Shown one piece after another: positions 24,221 through 33,930 of a DNA stretch of 64,000 bases. A program made the position numbers and the translations under genes. The DNA comes from Asterella californica (lineage: Eukaryota > Streptophyta > Marchantiopsida > Marchantiales > Aytoniaceae). The stretch is from NCBI GenBank assembly GCA_036924285.1, contig JAYKYS010000002.1, forward strand, positions 7,688,001 to 7,752,000, given 5' to 3'. How positions within the stretch are numbered: position 1 is the first letter of the stretch; each line of letters opens with the position of its first letter. The notes below the pieces were generated by a model. It ran no database searches, had not been told where the DNA came from, and saw only the letters and a list, made by a program, of their open reading frames with translations.

Positions 24221-25717
24221 TCAAATCTCCTTCCTCCTTGCTCCTTGCTCCTGAAGGTCATATGTGAAATTGCTCCACACCTTATCTACAACAAAAGGAC
24301 CAAAATATCTCGGAAGAAACTTCTTCCTAGCCCTCTTGAATCTGATAGCATCATACAACATAACCCAATCTCCGACTTGAAAAGGTTTTACCTCCCTCTT
24401 GCCCAACCGTTTGTCGTAACTCTTCTTTTGATACGCCTGAGCTCGTTCCATCCGGATCATTGCTACCGCTCGGGTCTCTTCCAACTCCATGAGTTGCTCC
24501 CTTCTTGATCTGACCACGTCTTCTCCTCTCGACCTCTTCAACTTTCGTTGAATAGTTTGAAAAGTATCCAATTTGAATTGGATCGGCAACTTGGACTCCA
24601 CTCCATAAACCAGTCGAAATGGGGAGTACCCAGTAGAAGTCTTTGTTGTCGTTCGATACTCCCATAAGATGACATGTAGCCTCTTATCCCAAGTATGTTT
24701 CGCAGTCTCAACACCAGCATCTTTGGCGAGCATCATACAAAGTGTAAGATTGGTCTTCTCCGCAAGACCATTGACATTTGGTTTGTATGAGGTCGTTACT
24801 CGTGCCTTGATAGAAAAGTGTTGTAGCATAGCAGTAGTCATGTTCCCTACAAACTCTCCTCCTCTATCCGAGACCAACTCTAACGGACATCCAAATCTTG
24901 TGATGATCCTCTCCCATAAGAATCTACCGACTTCTGTTTCATTGGTCTCTCTCAAAGGTCTAGCCTCTACCCACTTGGTACAATAGTCAGTGGCGACTAC
25001 AATGTATCTATTGCCTCGAGGTGTCTTATTAAGAGGACCTACAAAGTCAATACCCCACTTCTCAAATGGTCCTAATATTGGAATTGATCTTAACGGAGGT
25101 GTTCTAGTAGACTTCAGAGCAAATGCTTGACATACGTCGCAAGTTTTGCAATAGTCTAAACACTCCTTGAAAATCCCTCTCCAATGATAACCTGCATCCA
25201 AAATCTTGAAAGTTGTTATCTTACCAGCAAAGTGACCTCCGCAAACAGTGCCATCGTGAAACTCGTGCATCAGCTTGAATGCCTCCTTCTGACCAACTGC
25301 TCTCCTTAGTAAGCCATCTGCTCCTTGATGAAATAGAATTCCCTCCACCATGGTGTAAGGTTTGCATCTCTTGATCAACGCGTTACGTTCTCGGGTATGC
25401 ATACCTTCTGGAAAAGAGCCATCTACAAGGAAACTCCAGATTTCCTTGTACTCGTCCGGTATCTCCTCGATGCTTGTGATGGTCATCAGATGCTGGTCTG
25501 GAAATGAATCATCAAACGGTTCTTCTCCCTCATCATCATAAGCCCTTGACAAAAGATCAGCATTCGCATGCTTCTTCCCTGGTCTATCTTCGATCACATA
25601 ATCGTATTCTGTTAGAAGGATCTTCCAACGAGCAATACGACCTTCGGCATTAGGCTTATTAAAGATATACTTTAAAGCCTTGTGATCTGTGACTATGGAA
25701 AATTTCCCTCCTAGCAA
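24221..25717 (-). pseudogene. Inner element RNase H end and integrase
   Basis: Same frame as 29035-25724, separated from it by one UGA. It begins within RNase H (GKFSIVTDHKALKYIF, then the HANADLLSR segment) and continues through the integrase zinc region (GGHFAGK..., CKTCDVCQA), the catalytic core (FVGPLN, VATDYCTKWVEARP, LVSDRGGEF, KPNVNGLAEKTN) and the C-terminal domain (FQVGDWVMLYD, RYFGPFVV). The last ~25 residues seen in the related element are lost: a frameshift near 24230, in a doubled CTCCTTG run, leads to a stop at 24221. All integrase catalytic acids are present. Confidence 0.85.
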
Positions 25718-25723
25718 GTAGTG

Positions 25724-28700
25724 TCAAAATTTCTTCAATCCAAAGATCACCGCTAATCCTTCTCGTTCAGTCACGGAGTAATTCTTCTCCGCTGGAACCA
25801 TCTGCCTACTAGCATAAGCTATAGGATGATCATGCCCATCTCCATCTAGCTGACTTAATGTACATCCGATTGCTACATTGGAGGCATCCGTATACAGAAT
25901 AAATGCTTTACTCCACTCAGGTTTAGCAAGTATAGGAGCTGTCACTAATGCCTTTTTCAGCTCCTCAAATGCTTCCTTTGCCTTCTGATCATGCACTATT
26001 AAGTCAAAATCAACTCCCTTCTTCATGTACAGAGTCAAAGCTATTGCTTTGTTTGAGAAGGAAAAGACAAACCTACGATAATATCCAACCATGCCAAGAA
26101 ACTGCCTCAACTTTGTCAAGTTGATCGGAAATGGAAGATCCACAATCTTCTTCACCTTCTCAGGATCTACCGCAATCCCATTCTTGGAAATGATGTGCCC
26201 TAACAGCAGACCTTCTTCGCAGCCAAAGATGCACTTCTCTGGATTTAGAGAAGCGTTGGCTTGCTCCAACCGCTGCAAAACTTTGATCACATGATCAAAG
26301 TGATCCTCCTTTCGTCCGTACACGCAGAAATCGTCAATGACATCCCGAACAAACTTCCCTATGAATGGTTCAAACACCTTGTTCATGAACCTTTGAAACG
26401 TGGCCGGAGCATTACACAATCCGAATGGCATCACCCGAAATGCAAATGTTCCCCAAGGAGTAGTGAAAGTAGTCAACTGTTGGTACTCCTGTGCTATCTT
26501 GATCTGGTTGTATCCACTATAGCCATCACCAAAGCTGTACCACTCATGACCAGCAACTTCTTCCAAAATCTCATCTATAAATGGTAGAGGATAATAATCC
26601 TTCTTGGTAACTGCATTCAACTTTTTATAGTCTATGCACACTCGCAGCTTACCATTCTTCTTCTTGACAATCACAATGGGTGAAACCCATTCTGAGTTCT
26701 CTACCTCATAGATGAAACTCGCCTCCTTCAACTTGTCTATCTCCTCCTTGACCATCATTGCCGTTGTGGGATTGACCCTTCTCTGTTTCTGTCGAACTGG
26801 TCTTGCGTGCTCCTCCAATTCGATTCGATGAGTCTCGAGAGTCACCTCCTTCAAATCCTTGTAGCTGAAAGCAAACGCATGGATATATTTTCGAAATATA
26901 TCTAGGAATATACTTTTCTCCTCTTGAGTGACATTGATACCAAACTTCAGGGTAGAAAGTCTTCTCACAATCTCTGCCTCACTCAACTCTTCTTTGTCAG
27001 GATCTTTCTCCACTGCTGGTCGAGACAACAAGTCAATAGCACTAAGCTGATGTAATGATTCATCTCGACCAAATCCTTCGTCCTCAGACGAGGATTCTTG
27101 ATTGTAAAAATCTCCGGTATCTACTTCTGATACACTCTGATCATCCTCCGTATCAGATTCCCAGTAGTCACTAGTGGGTCTATCAGAGTCAGAAGTCACA
27201 ACTCCAACGCCCGAGAGAGGAACTATCACTCTATGATCTCTAGACCCAATCCGTAAGTATCCCTTGTGCCACTTATCAGTGGTGCGCACAGCTCTCAACC
27301 AAGGCCTACCTAGGAGCAAATCATAACTAGAGTCCTTTAACACTTGAAAGGACATCAACGTTTGAACTCCCATCACAGACACGACCACCTTCTCTAACAC
27401 ACCAAGAGGTCTTACCCGTTGCTTGTTAGCCATCCCCACGACAATGCTAGCCGGGCGAGTTGGTTCCATCCCCAACTTCTTCATCAACCTCTCCGATATG
27501 GCGTTGACAGCCGATCCTCCATCCACCAATACGTCAAAGACGTAGTGACCATTCAACCGGACTTCAATCTTTGAAGCCCTAGTGCATACCTCTGAAGCAT
27601 GCACATCCACCACACCAACTCCCACATACTTTGATGTCTTGCTCTTGGGTTTCTTCTTCTTGCTTCTCTTAGAACTCAGTCCTCCTCTGAGTTCCCTTCG
27701 TAAGCTGGGATTAAGTGCGATCAGTTGTCCAACAGTGATGTTGGCTTTCTGAGCACCCACATCTTCAACCACATCATATCCCGCTTGGGAAGATGAAATG
27801 GTGAAATCCGCCATCCCTAGCTTCCTTCTTGGCTCCCTTGGTGTACTCGAAACATTACTCGAACGAGTACTTCTACTTGCTGACTCCTCCATGAAAACCG
27901 GTTCATCAGAAAATCGAGTTCTTTTCCTTTCTTGAGCTAAAAGCTCCACCGGTGCATGAGAAGAGTTTGAACTCTCTCCTTTCTCGTACATGGGATCTCG
28001 CACGACATCGATAGTAGCCACCCCCTTGTCTCGTCCTTGTGATGGATTTCCTCCACCCACATTCATTCTGATAGCTTCGGCACCTCTTGCTCCGTTGTTA
28101 GGACAATTTCGCTGGAAATGAGAACCTCCACACGTCCAACAAGTGATTCCTCCAAAGTTACCTTGGTTGCCTCCAAAGTTACCTTGATTTCCTCGGTTGG
28201 GATTGTTGTCATAAGCTCTTTGACCTCCTCCTCCACCTTTGTTCCTCCATTCTCGTAACTGCACCACGTTTATCTTGAGATCCGCAAGAGTGTCGGTGAT
28301 GCTCTTCAGCTCGGCATGAAAATCAGAGGTGGCAGTAGACATCGTTGTTGGGACAAACGGTCTTGGCACCACCGTTGGAGTAGGAGCTGACGTTGAAGCA
28401 ATCACCAATTGTGACGGTGCAGGTGCGATCGTTGTGGCTACACCAGGAATCGGAGTCGACATCAGAGCAGCATGATGAGGTTGGATGATATCTCCTTCAT
28501 CCAAACTCTCTTCCATGTTTGTCGTAATCTTGATGGCCTCCGCTTTGGTTGCTGGCTTCTCGTACTTCACTTGGGTTCGAATTGAAGGCCTCAACCCTCC
28601 CACCAAGTTCTTGGTCAACACTGCTCCAATCCCCGCCATCGTTAGCTCCACATTGTCTCCACTCTTCCGTAAGACCGTCCGAAACCGTTGCTCCAACTTA

Positions 28701-29035
28701 TCCACCCTTTCGGCATATTGCCGAACTTTCTCGTCGTCCCGTTGCTTCAAATGAGTAAGCTCCACCATGAGCTTCTCATAACTCTCTTCTGGAAGAAATT
28801 CTTCGATGAGTGCATTACTCAACGTCTCCCATGTGTCCTCAACTGTACCAGGTGTCTTGCTCTTCACTCGGTCGTCATACCACGTAAGAGCAAAATCTTC
28901 TAAAAACTCTGGCAGTAACAACACCCATTCTCCCTTCCTTCTCACGTTGTTTCTGATGCAACCCCTTTTGAAGTCTCGTACAAATGATTCTACATCTTCA
29001 TTGTCCTTCCCATGAAACACTGGTAACTTCCCCAT
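25724..29035 (-). pseudogene. Inner element gag-protease-RT-RNase H polyprotein
   Basis: An 1103-codon frame with ATG at 29035. Capsid-like gag (PVFHGKDNEDVESFVRDFKR...) occupies about residues 1-175. A Gly/Asn-rich stretch leads to a knuckle CWTCGGSHFQRNC (299-311, spacing C-X2-C-X3-H-X4-C). The protease motif LVDGGSAVNAIS is near 504 and has Gly where retropepsins usually have Thr or Ser. RT spans about 770-960 with catalytic VIDDFCVYG near 900. RNase H (ILYTDASNVAIG) is near 1048. A single UGA at 25726-25724 separates it from the integrase part; the related element has a Gln codon at this place, and an Arg codon CGA mutated to TGA is possible here. Without this stop and the C-terminal frameshift the coding region would be intact. 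Confidence 0.88.
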
Positions 29036-29248
29036 CTTGTAACTATTCTTTCTACCCTTCTAATTTCTGTGCAATAACTACTCGCTAAAAGAGTACGAAC
29101 ATCACCAATTCCATTCGCGAATAATCTACCATAGGTAAAATGAAAGGAAATGGTTGTAACAACACCTCTTGTGCCATCTCTTCTCCCAAGGTAATCATGA
29201 GCCTAAGTCGCATCACCGCCTTCTCCACCATCCGAATGACGATCTCCA

Positions 29249-29740
29249 TCACAACTCAGCTGAGTTCTCTTTTGAAGTCGACAACTTCTCCGTCTCAGCT
29301 CTTTGAGTCTCGTCCAACTTCTCGACTACTGACGTAAGTAGGGCGGCCACATCGACGCACTTGTGTCCTCTGGATAGATCACCCACTCCACAACTTGGAC
29401 AAAGATCTTCGCCTAGAAGATGAATTGGCGCTGGTGACGATGGACCCACTCGAAGACTTAAATCGGTAAACTCCCGCTTCCCTTTAGCTCTCTCGGTTCT
29501 GATTCTAGTTGGACAATTCACGACTTTGTGTCCCAACCCTCTACAGAAATAACACCACAAGTCGGTTTCTACTCTTCTCCTCGGAGATTCTACTTGAGGT
29601 TTAGTACTAGGGTTTTCAAACTCGACGATAATCTCTCTCGAACTTTCTTCGACACTTACTATGACATCTAAACCTTGAGGAAGGTTTCTAAGTCTAACTT
29701 TCCAATCTTTTGAATTTCCACTCATGTTGCACCTTCTCAA
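29249..29740 (-). CDS. Accessory zinc-knuckle protein upstream of gag (inner element)
   Basis: A 163-codon frame between the 5' leader and gag, in sense with the element. It has an N-terminal stretch KDWKVRLRNLPQGLDVIVSVEESSREIIVEFEN, a CCHC knuckle CYFCRGLGHKVVNC, then a second Cys/His-rich part (GEDLCPSCGVGDLSRGHKC) and a short C-terminal helix. It is distinct from the gag knuckle in the main polyprotein. Some plant Tat/Ogre elements carry an extra frame upstream of gag, so its position has precedent, but I do not recognise the protein. The start could be the ATG at 29740 or the one at 29725 (MSGNS). Confidence 0.55.
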   Translation of the reverse strand: MRRCNMSGNSKDWKVRLRNLPQGLDVIVSVEESSREIIVEFENPSTKPQVESPRRRVETDLWCYFCRGLGHKVVNCPTRIRTERAKGKREFTDLSLRVGPSSPAPIHLLGEDLCPSCGVGDLSRGHKCVDVAALLTSVVEKLDETQRAETEKLSTSKENSAEL

Positions 29741-29863
29741 CCATTAAGTGGACAAAATATCCTAGAGGAAAATAATTCTACATCACTTTCTTAACTCTTC
29801 CGAGCTTTATATTGGAAATCGTGTATTATACATGCTATACACGAAATAAAATCTAATCTAAAA

Positions 29864-30274
29864 TTAACTATCGAAGATATGATCCTCCTCACCATCATTT
29901 GTACTAATCACAACAGACATCTTGAACTCACTCTTGTAAGGATCCAACTCTACTTCACCAGGAGCATTCGTGGCCTCCACAGTGAATGATGCTTTAAACT
30001 CGGCTTTCTTCAATTCTGTGCCAATGGTCGCGGAAGCTTCTTCGTATAAGGTAAAGAGGGCACCCCAAGTGCTATAGATGCGGGTTCGTAACTCATCTAT
30101 ACTTAACTTCGGCTTCTCCGTCTCAGTTCGAACTCCTAAACGTCTCTTCTTCCACCTCGTCATTCGAACTGGATTCCCCATGAAGTATCTTCCAGACCTC
30201 CTTGTATGCCGAAACGTGTATCTCTTAGTTGGTAAGAGATCTCTCCAAGATTTTTGTGATCTCCAGTAGCTCAA
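29864..30274 (-). CDS. Small unknown frame near 5' end of inner element
   Basis: A 136-codon frame in sense with the element, 123 bases upstream of the zinc-knuckle frame. It starts MSYWRSQKSWRDLLPTKRY, has a basic stretch (RMTRWKKRRLGVRTETEKPK), a helical middle (IDELRTRIYSTWGALFTLYEEA) and an acidic end. Frames of this length occur by chance, but ordered composition and location between LTR and gag make a real accessory product possible. It may be an exon or N-terminal part of the 29740-29249 frame. Confidence 0.35.
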   Translation of the reverse strand: MSYWRSQKSWRDLLPTKRYTFRHTRRSGRYFMGNPVRMTRWKKRRLGVRTETEKPKLSIDELRTRIYSTWGALFTLYEEASATIGTELKKAEFKASFTVEATNAPGEVELDPYKSEFKMSVVISTNDGEEDHIFDS

Positions 30275-30299
30275 CCTCCAAGCTACTAAATCATGAAGT

Positions 30300-30780
30300 T
30301 TTAACAGAAACTTCCCTAATCAGAAGAGATGGTGATGACTGTACAAATTTTCAGAGAACTGAAATTTGTATATTTTCACTTCCCTCATGGTTGTCAACCC
30401 CCTCCACTTTGGAAAAATCTTTCTCTCTCTTCAGACCTCATCTTCTCATGATTTCTTTTGTCTTGGATAGCTTATCAGCCACTCTAAAACACTGGAAAGT
30501 TTCTCAGGAAAATAAAATTCACAGAAAATCTGACAATGATTGTAAATTTTTTTTCAGATAATAGAATTCCTCAACTCTCACGAATAGACCCCCTCAACTT
30601 TGAAAATTCATTGCTCCCTCTCTAGACCACCTTTTCCTATGATTTCTTTTGTCTTAGATAGGTTATCAGCCAATCTAAAACACTGGAAAGTTTCTCAGGA
30701 AAATAAAATTCACAGAAAAGTTGACAGCGACTGTACAAATTTTCCAGAGAGCAGAATTTCTAAACTCACAAATTTATCTC
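30300..30780 (-). repeat. Leader tandem repeat (~195-200 bp period)
   Basis: Two strong copies, from about 30398 and 30592, share ATGATTTCTTTTGTCTT, CACTGGAAAGTTTCTCAGG and AAAATAAAATTCACAGAAAA. A partial third copy lies before the first. It sits in the untranslated leader between PBS and the first small frame. Confidence 0.7.
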
Positions 30781-31048
30781 CTCTAATAACTTTTCTCTCC
30801 TCCTTTCTCTACAACTCTTGTTGCACTTTCTTTCAACTCTCCTCAAACCCTTTCTAAGTGAACAAGATGTAAAGAATGACTTCGAACGCGTCATATATCA
30901 CTACGGGATACACGAAAGGTTCTAACGTTGCTAACATCGCGTTAGCTCTCTCTCCTCCCAACGTTCTCTCCATGTGCTCTCTCATAATCTCCTTTTGTCG
31001 AATATAGAACTGAACTCTAAACATCGTTCAACGATCCCTTCAAGTGAG

Positions 31049-31066
31049 GTCCCGGCAACGGAACCA
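31049..31066 (-). other. Primer-binding site, inner element
   Basis: On the minus strand, TGGTTCCGTTGCCGGGAC begins 4 bases after the LTR end. It resembles the tRNA-Asp-type PBS of plant Tat/Athila elements (TGGCGCCGTTGCCGGGGA) with a few differences. Confidence 0.6.
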
Positions 31067-31070
31067 AAAA

Positions 31071-31986
31071 TGTAAACCCTCCGCGGTCCTATCGATCAAC
31101 TACCCCCCCCCATCTCTCAACCTCCATGATCGTCATCCACGAATCTACAACATGTCGGGTCTGTCTCTCACTCAAGGGTCACCTCTGATGGCTTTGATGG
31201 AAGCACACCATGAACTTGAAGGGAAAATGCTGAGTTCACTCATTCATACACCCACAAACTTATCAACTAAAAATCTCCTTAAACACCTTAACTAAAATCC
31301 TCCATTCTAACGACGTCTCTCAAGTTCTCACATGCTAAAAATATCCCACACTCTCTATATTACTCAAGTTGTCATTACGACAATATGAAAACAAGGATGA
31401 TGAGCTCTTCTCTACTCCTCTATTTATATATTCTAGGTTTTTACTTTGATACCCTCCGGTAACTCAGCCGTAACTACTTTTACCGGGTTTTACTAAGATA
31501 TTACTTAAGGTAAAAGCATTAATCACATGGGCTTCTTACCTTTTCACATGGGCTTATTCCTTCAAAGTCAACAACTTCTAGAAGGATTCTGGAATATTCT
31601 CAAGGAATCTCGAATTTCCACCCCCCCTCTACACTAGGACCCACTAAAAAGGAAACATGTGGAATCTCTTCTTGTTTTTAATGCCCACAAAGTCCACAAC
31701 TTTAATCCAACCACTAATATCAAGTCAAAAAGGAGATAATGGATACTTTCCACCTCCTTTCTACCTTTTAGACAAGATGACAAGATAGTAGTGCTCACTC
31801 TTTAGCAAATATCTGAATTCTGCCAAAAGTACAGCTAAGTTTAACCATAACTAACTTTTAGCTAGTCATGACTAACTTGATACATCCTTAAAGTACTTTG
31901 GTAGCCAATAAACATTCTCAACACTTAGTTATAACTAAACACCTTACTAATAGACAAACTTCCTATGTGTAACATAGGTCGTTACA
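31071..31986 (-). repeat. 5' LTR of inner element (916 bp)
   Basis: Starts TGTAAACCCTCCGCGG and ends GGTCGTTACA on the + strand, then GTAC. Nearly identical to 23215-24128. Confidence 0.92.
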
Positions 31987-33400
31987 GTACATTGCTAGCT
32001 CTATCCCTCGGTACATAACGATTATATTGGGCGGGAGGCGTAGGAGTGAAGGGTTGTATCGTCTCGATCCTATAACAGGTTTCCCCACTGGGATCGTGTA
32101 GATATCCCTCATCGTCTTCTTCCCATCCTGCCCAGTTGACAGCTTGGTCCTGCGTACACTGATCTCTGATGTGTCCAGAAGAGTTACAAAGGTTGCACCA
32201 AAGGTTTGGCCGGGAAGCCGTAGGCTGCTTCCGCTTATCCTTCTGGTTCAGAAGATGAACTTTCAGGTCGGCAAATTGCTTCAGAACCTCATCGATGCGG
32301 GGATCAGGTGCAGACTGAATGATCTGAGTTTGAGGCATCTTCTGCACAACTTCCTCCCTTGCTCGTGTCTTCTCCTTCTTCTTCTTCCGCGTCTTCTTCT
32401 CTTGTTCAGATTCGGATTCTGAAATTTCGACAGTAGACTCTTCAGAAGTAGAGGCTGCTTCCGAATCACTGTTATCAGTTTCAGTGGACTTGGACTTCTT
32501 CTTGGACTTCCGGGAAGACTTCTTCGACTTCTTGGACTTCTTCGAGGTCTTCCCTTTGTCTTTCGTCATATTACGAATGATGCTCGAGGTTTCATATTGC
32601 TCGGCATGCTTCTGTACCTCCGCTAAATCATCACCTCCTCCTCTTCTGCAGTACAATTCCATATCCTGAGACAATCCTCCCAAGTACCAGTCCACAGCTT
32701 GCTGAGCACAGTAACCTGGTCTTCCTTGGTTCTGAGGGATGTGATCCAAGAGATCTTCAAATCTCTCGGTGTAATCCCTCAGTGTCTCTTTCTTCTTTCG
32801 TTCGAGCCTCTGAAGCTCTATGAGGGTCATACGATCGTAGCCCACTCCTCTGAATCTCTTCAGAAAAGCTGCCTTCAGAGTAGCCCAAGCGGCCATTACT
32901 ACAACATCATATAACGTTTTACTCATCCACTTCCTTCCTTTTCCTTTGATCAAACTGAGAAATACACGGAGTCTGTCAATATCAGCGTCTTCCTTGTTGG
33001 ATCTAGAGATGGTCTCGAACATCGTGATGAAGTCGTCCGCATCATCATCATCGTCGTACGGATGGTACTTCTGCCGAGTGTGGGAAGCCATGTTGACTGC
33101 CGGCTGGTGCGGCTGCCAACTTCTTTCTTCCTCAGGTCCAGGTGGTGGAGATGGTCTTCTCGAAGGTCCAGGCTTGTCTGAATCACGAAGATCATCTTCT
33201 GAGTCAGAGCTACTGTCACTGCTACCTCCCGAGACGTCTGGAACAATCTCCTCCAGTCTTCTCTCACCTTGAGAATCTTCTCCCGCACTTGGGAAGACGT
33301 CTTCCGAGTAACCAGTACCGAAATCTACTTTATACACGTGATCACCCGGTTGGCTTCTGTCTTCGCCAAAGATTATGCTCGAGATGGAAGGCTCTTCCAA
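31987..33400 (-). pseudogene. Outer element gag, 5' part, split by inner element
   Basis: Acidic, Ser/Asp-rich N-terminus, then a capsid-like helical region (FITMFETISRSNKEDADIDRLRVFL..., KGKGRKWMSKTLYD, LERKKKETLRDYTERFEDLLDH). A Lys/Ser-rich basic tract, an acidic tract and the first CCHC knuckle CNLCNSSGHIRDQC (near 32190) follow. Codon 472 is interrupted at 31987 by the inner element and the frame resumes at 23210. No convincing ATG begins it: the first codon after an upstream in-frame TGA (33412-33410) is TTG at 33400, and the first internal ATG lies about 100 codons in. The true start may lie upstream of that TGA. Confidence 0.8.
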
Positions 33401-33894
33401 CTCTACCGATCAGATCTTCGTGAGCTCTTCTTCTTTCCTTTGGTGTCTCAGGGTTATCCGCTGCTCCCTAGAAGCGGTTCGCTGGGGTGAGTTAACCCAC
33501 TCAGGATCTTTACCCGTGCGTCTTCTGCTTCTTCCTCCGGTCGGAGGCATCCACCAGAGTACTGAGAACAAATGTCTCTATCCTTCTACTACTAGATCTG
33601 GTAGACCAAATGACTGAACAACCGATCACAAGTTCAGAACGTCTTCTTCTCCTGCTTCTGGTTGCACTCACTGCAATCTTCCGAGATCGAGTCTTCCAAT
33701 GAGTTCTTGGAAGCAGGGAAGCGACTTCTTCCAACTTTCCCTGAGGTATCTTATCAGCTTCTGGTTGCGGTTTCCGTCTTCTAGCAAGATAGAGTTCCAC
33801 AAGACATTCAACTACAATCGAAGTTAGTTCGAAACGAACTTAACTAATGGCACGCAGATCCAGGAAGCTTAGAACAGAAGTTACTAAGATGAAA
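33401..33894 (-). other. 5' leader of outer element
   Basis: Between PBS and gag. It holds a short basic frame at 33800-33510 (ATG start, Arg/Lys-rich) in another phase from gag, with no recognisable domain. No other structure seen. Confidence 0.4.
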
Positions 33895-33912
33895 TCTCCG
33901 GCAGCGGCGCCA
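33895..33912 (-). other. Primer-binding site, tRNA-Asp type (outer element)
   Basis: On the minus strand TGGCGCCGCTGCCGGAGA, close to the TGGCGCCGTTGCCGGGGA used by plant Tat/Athila elements with tRNA-Asp. It starts about 18 bases inside the apparent LTR end, a larger gap than usual. Confidence 0.7.
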
Positions 33913-33930
33913 AAAATGGTTCCTCACTAT

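Larger units (their letters stand above)
23215..31986 (-). mobile_element. Inner Ty3/gypsy retrotransposon nested in outer gag
   Basis: Bounded by two near-identical LTRs, TGTAAACC...CGTTACA, with GTAC on both sides. Element sense is minus: 5' LTR 31986-31071, PBS 31066-31049, a leader with tandem repeats, two small frames (30274-29864, 29740-29249), gag-pol 29035-24221, purine tract, 3' LTR 24128-23215. Size 8772 bp. The decayed element at 1-3811 is a relative. LTR differences seen by eye are few (an expanded C run near 31106 and scattered substitutions), so it is young and younger than its host element. Confidence 0.92.
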
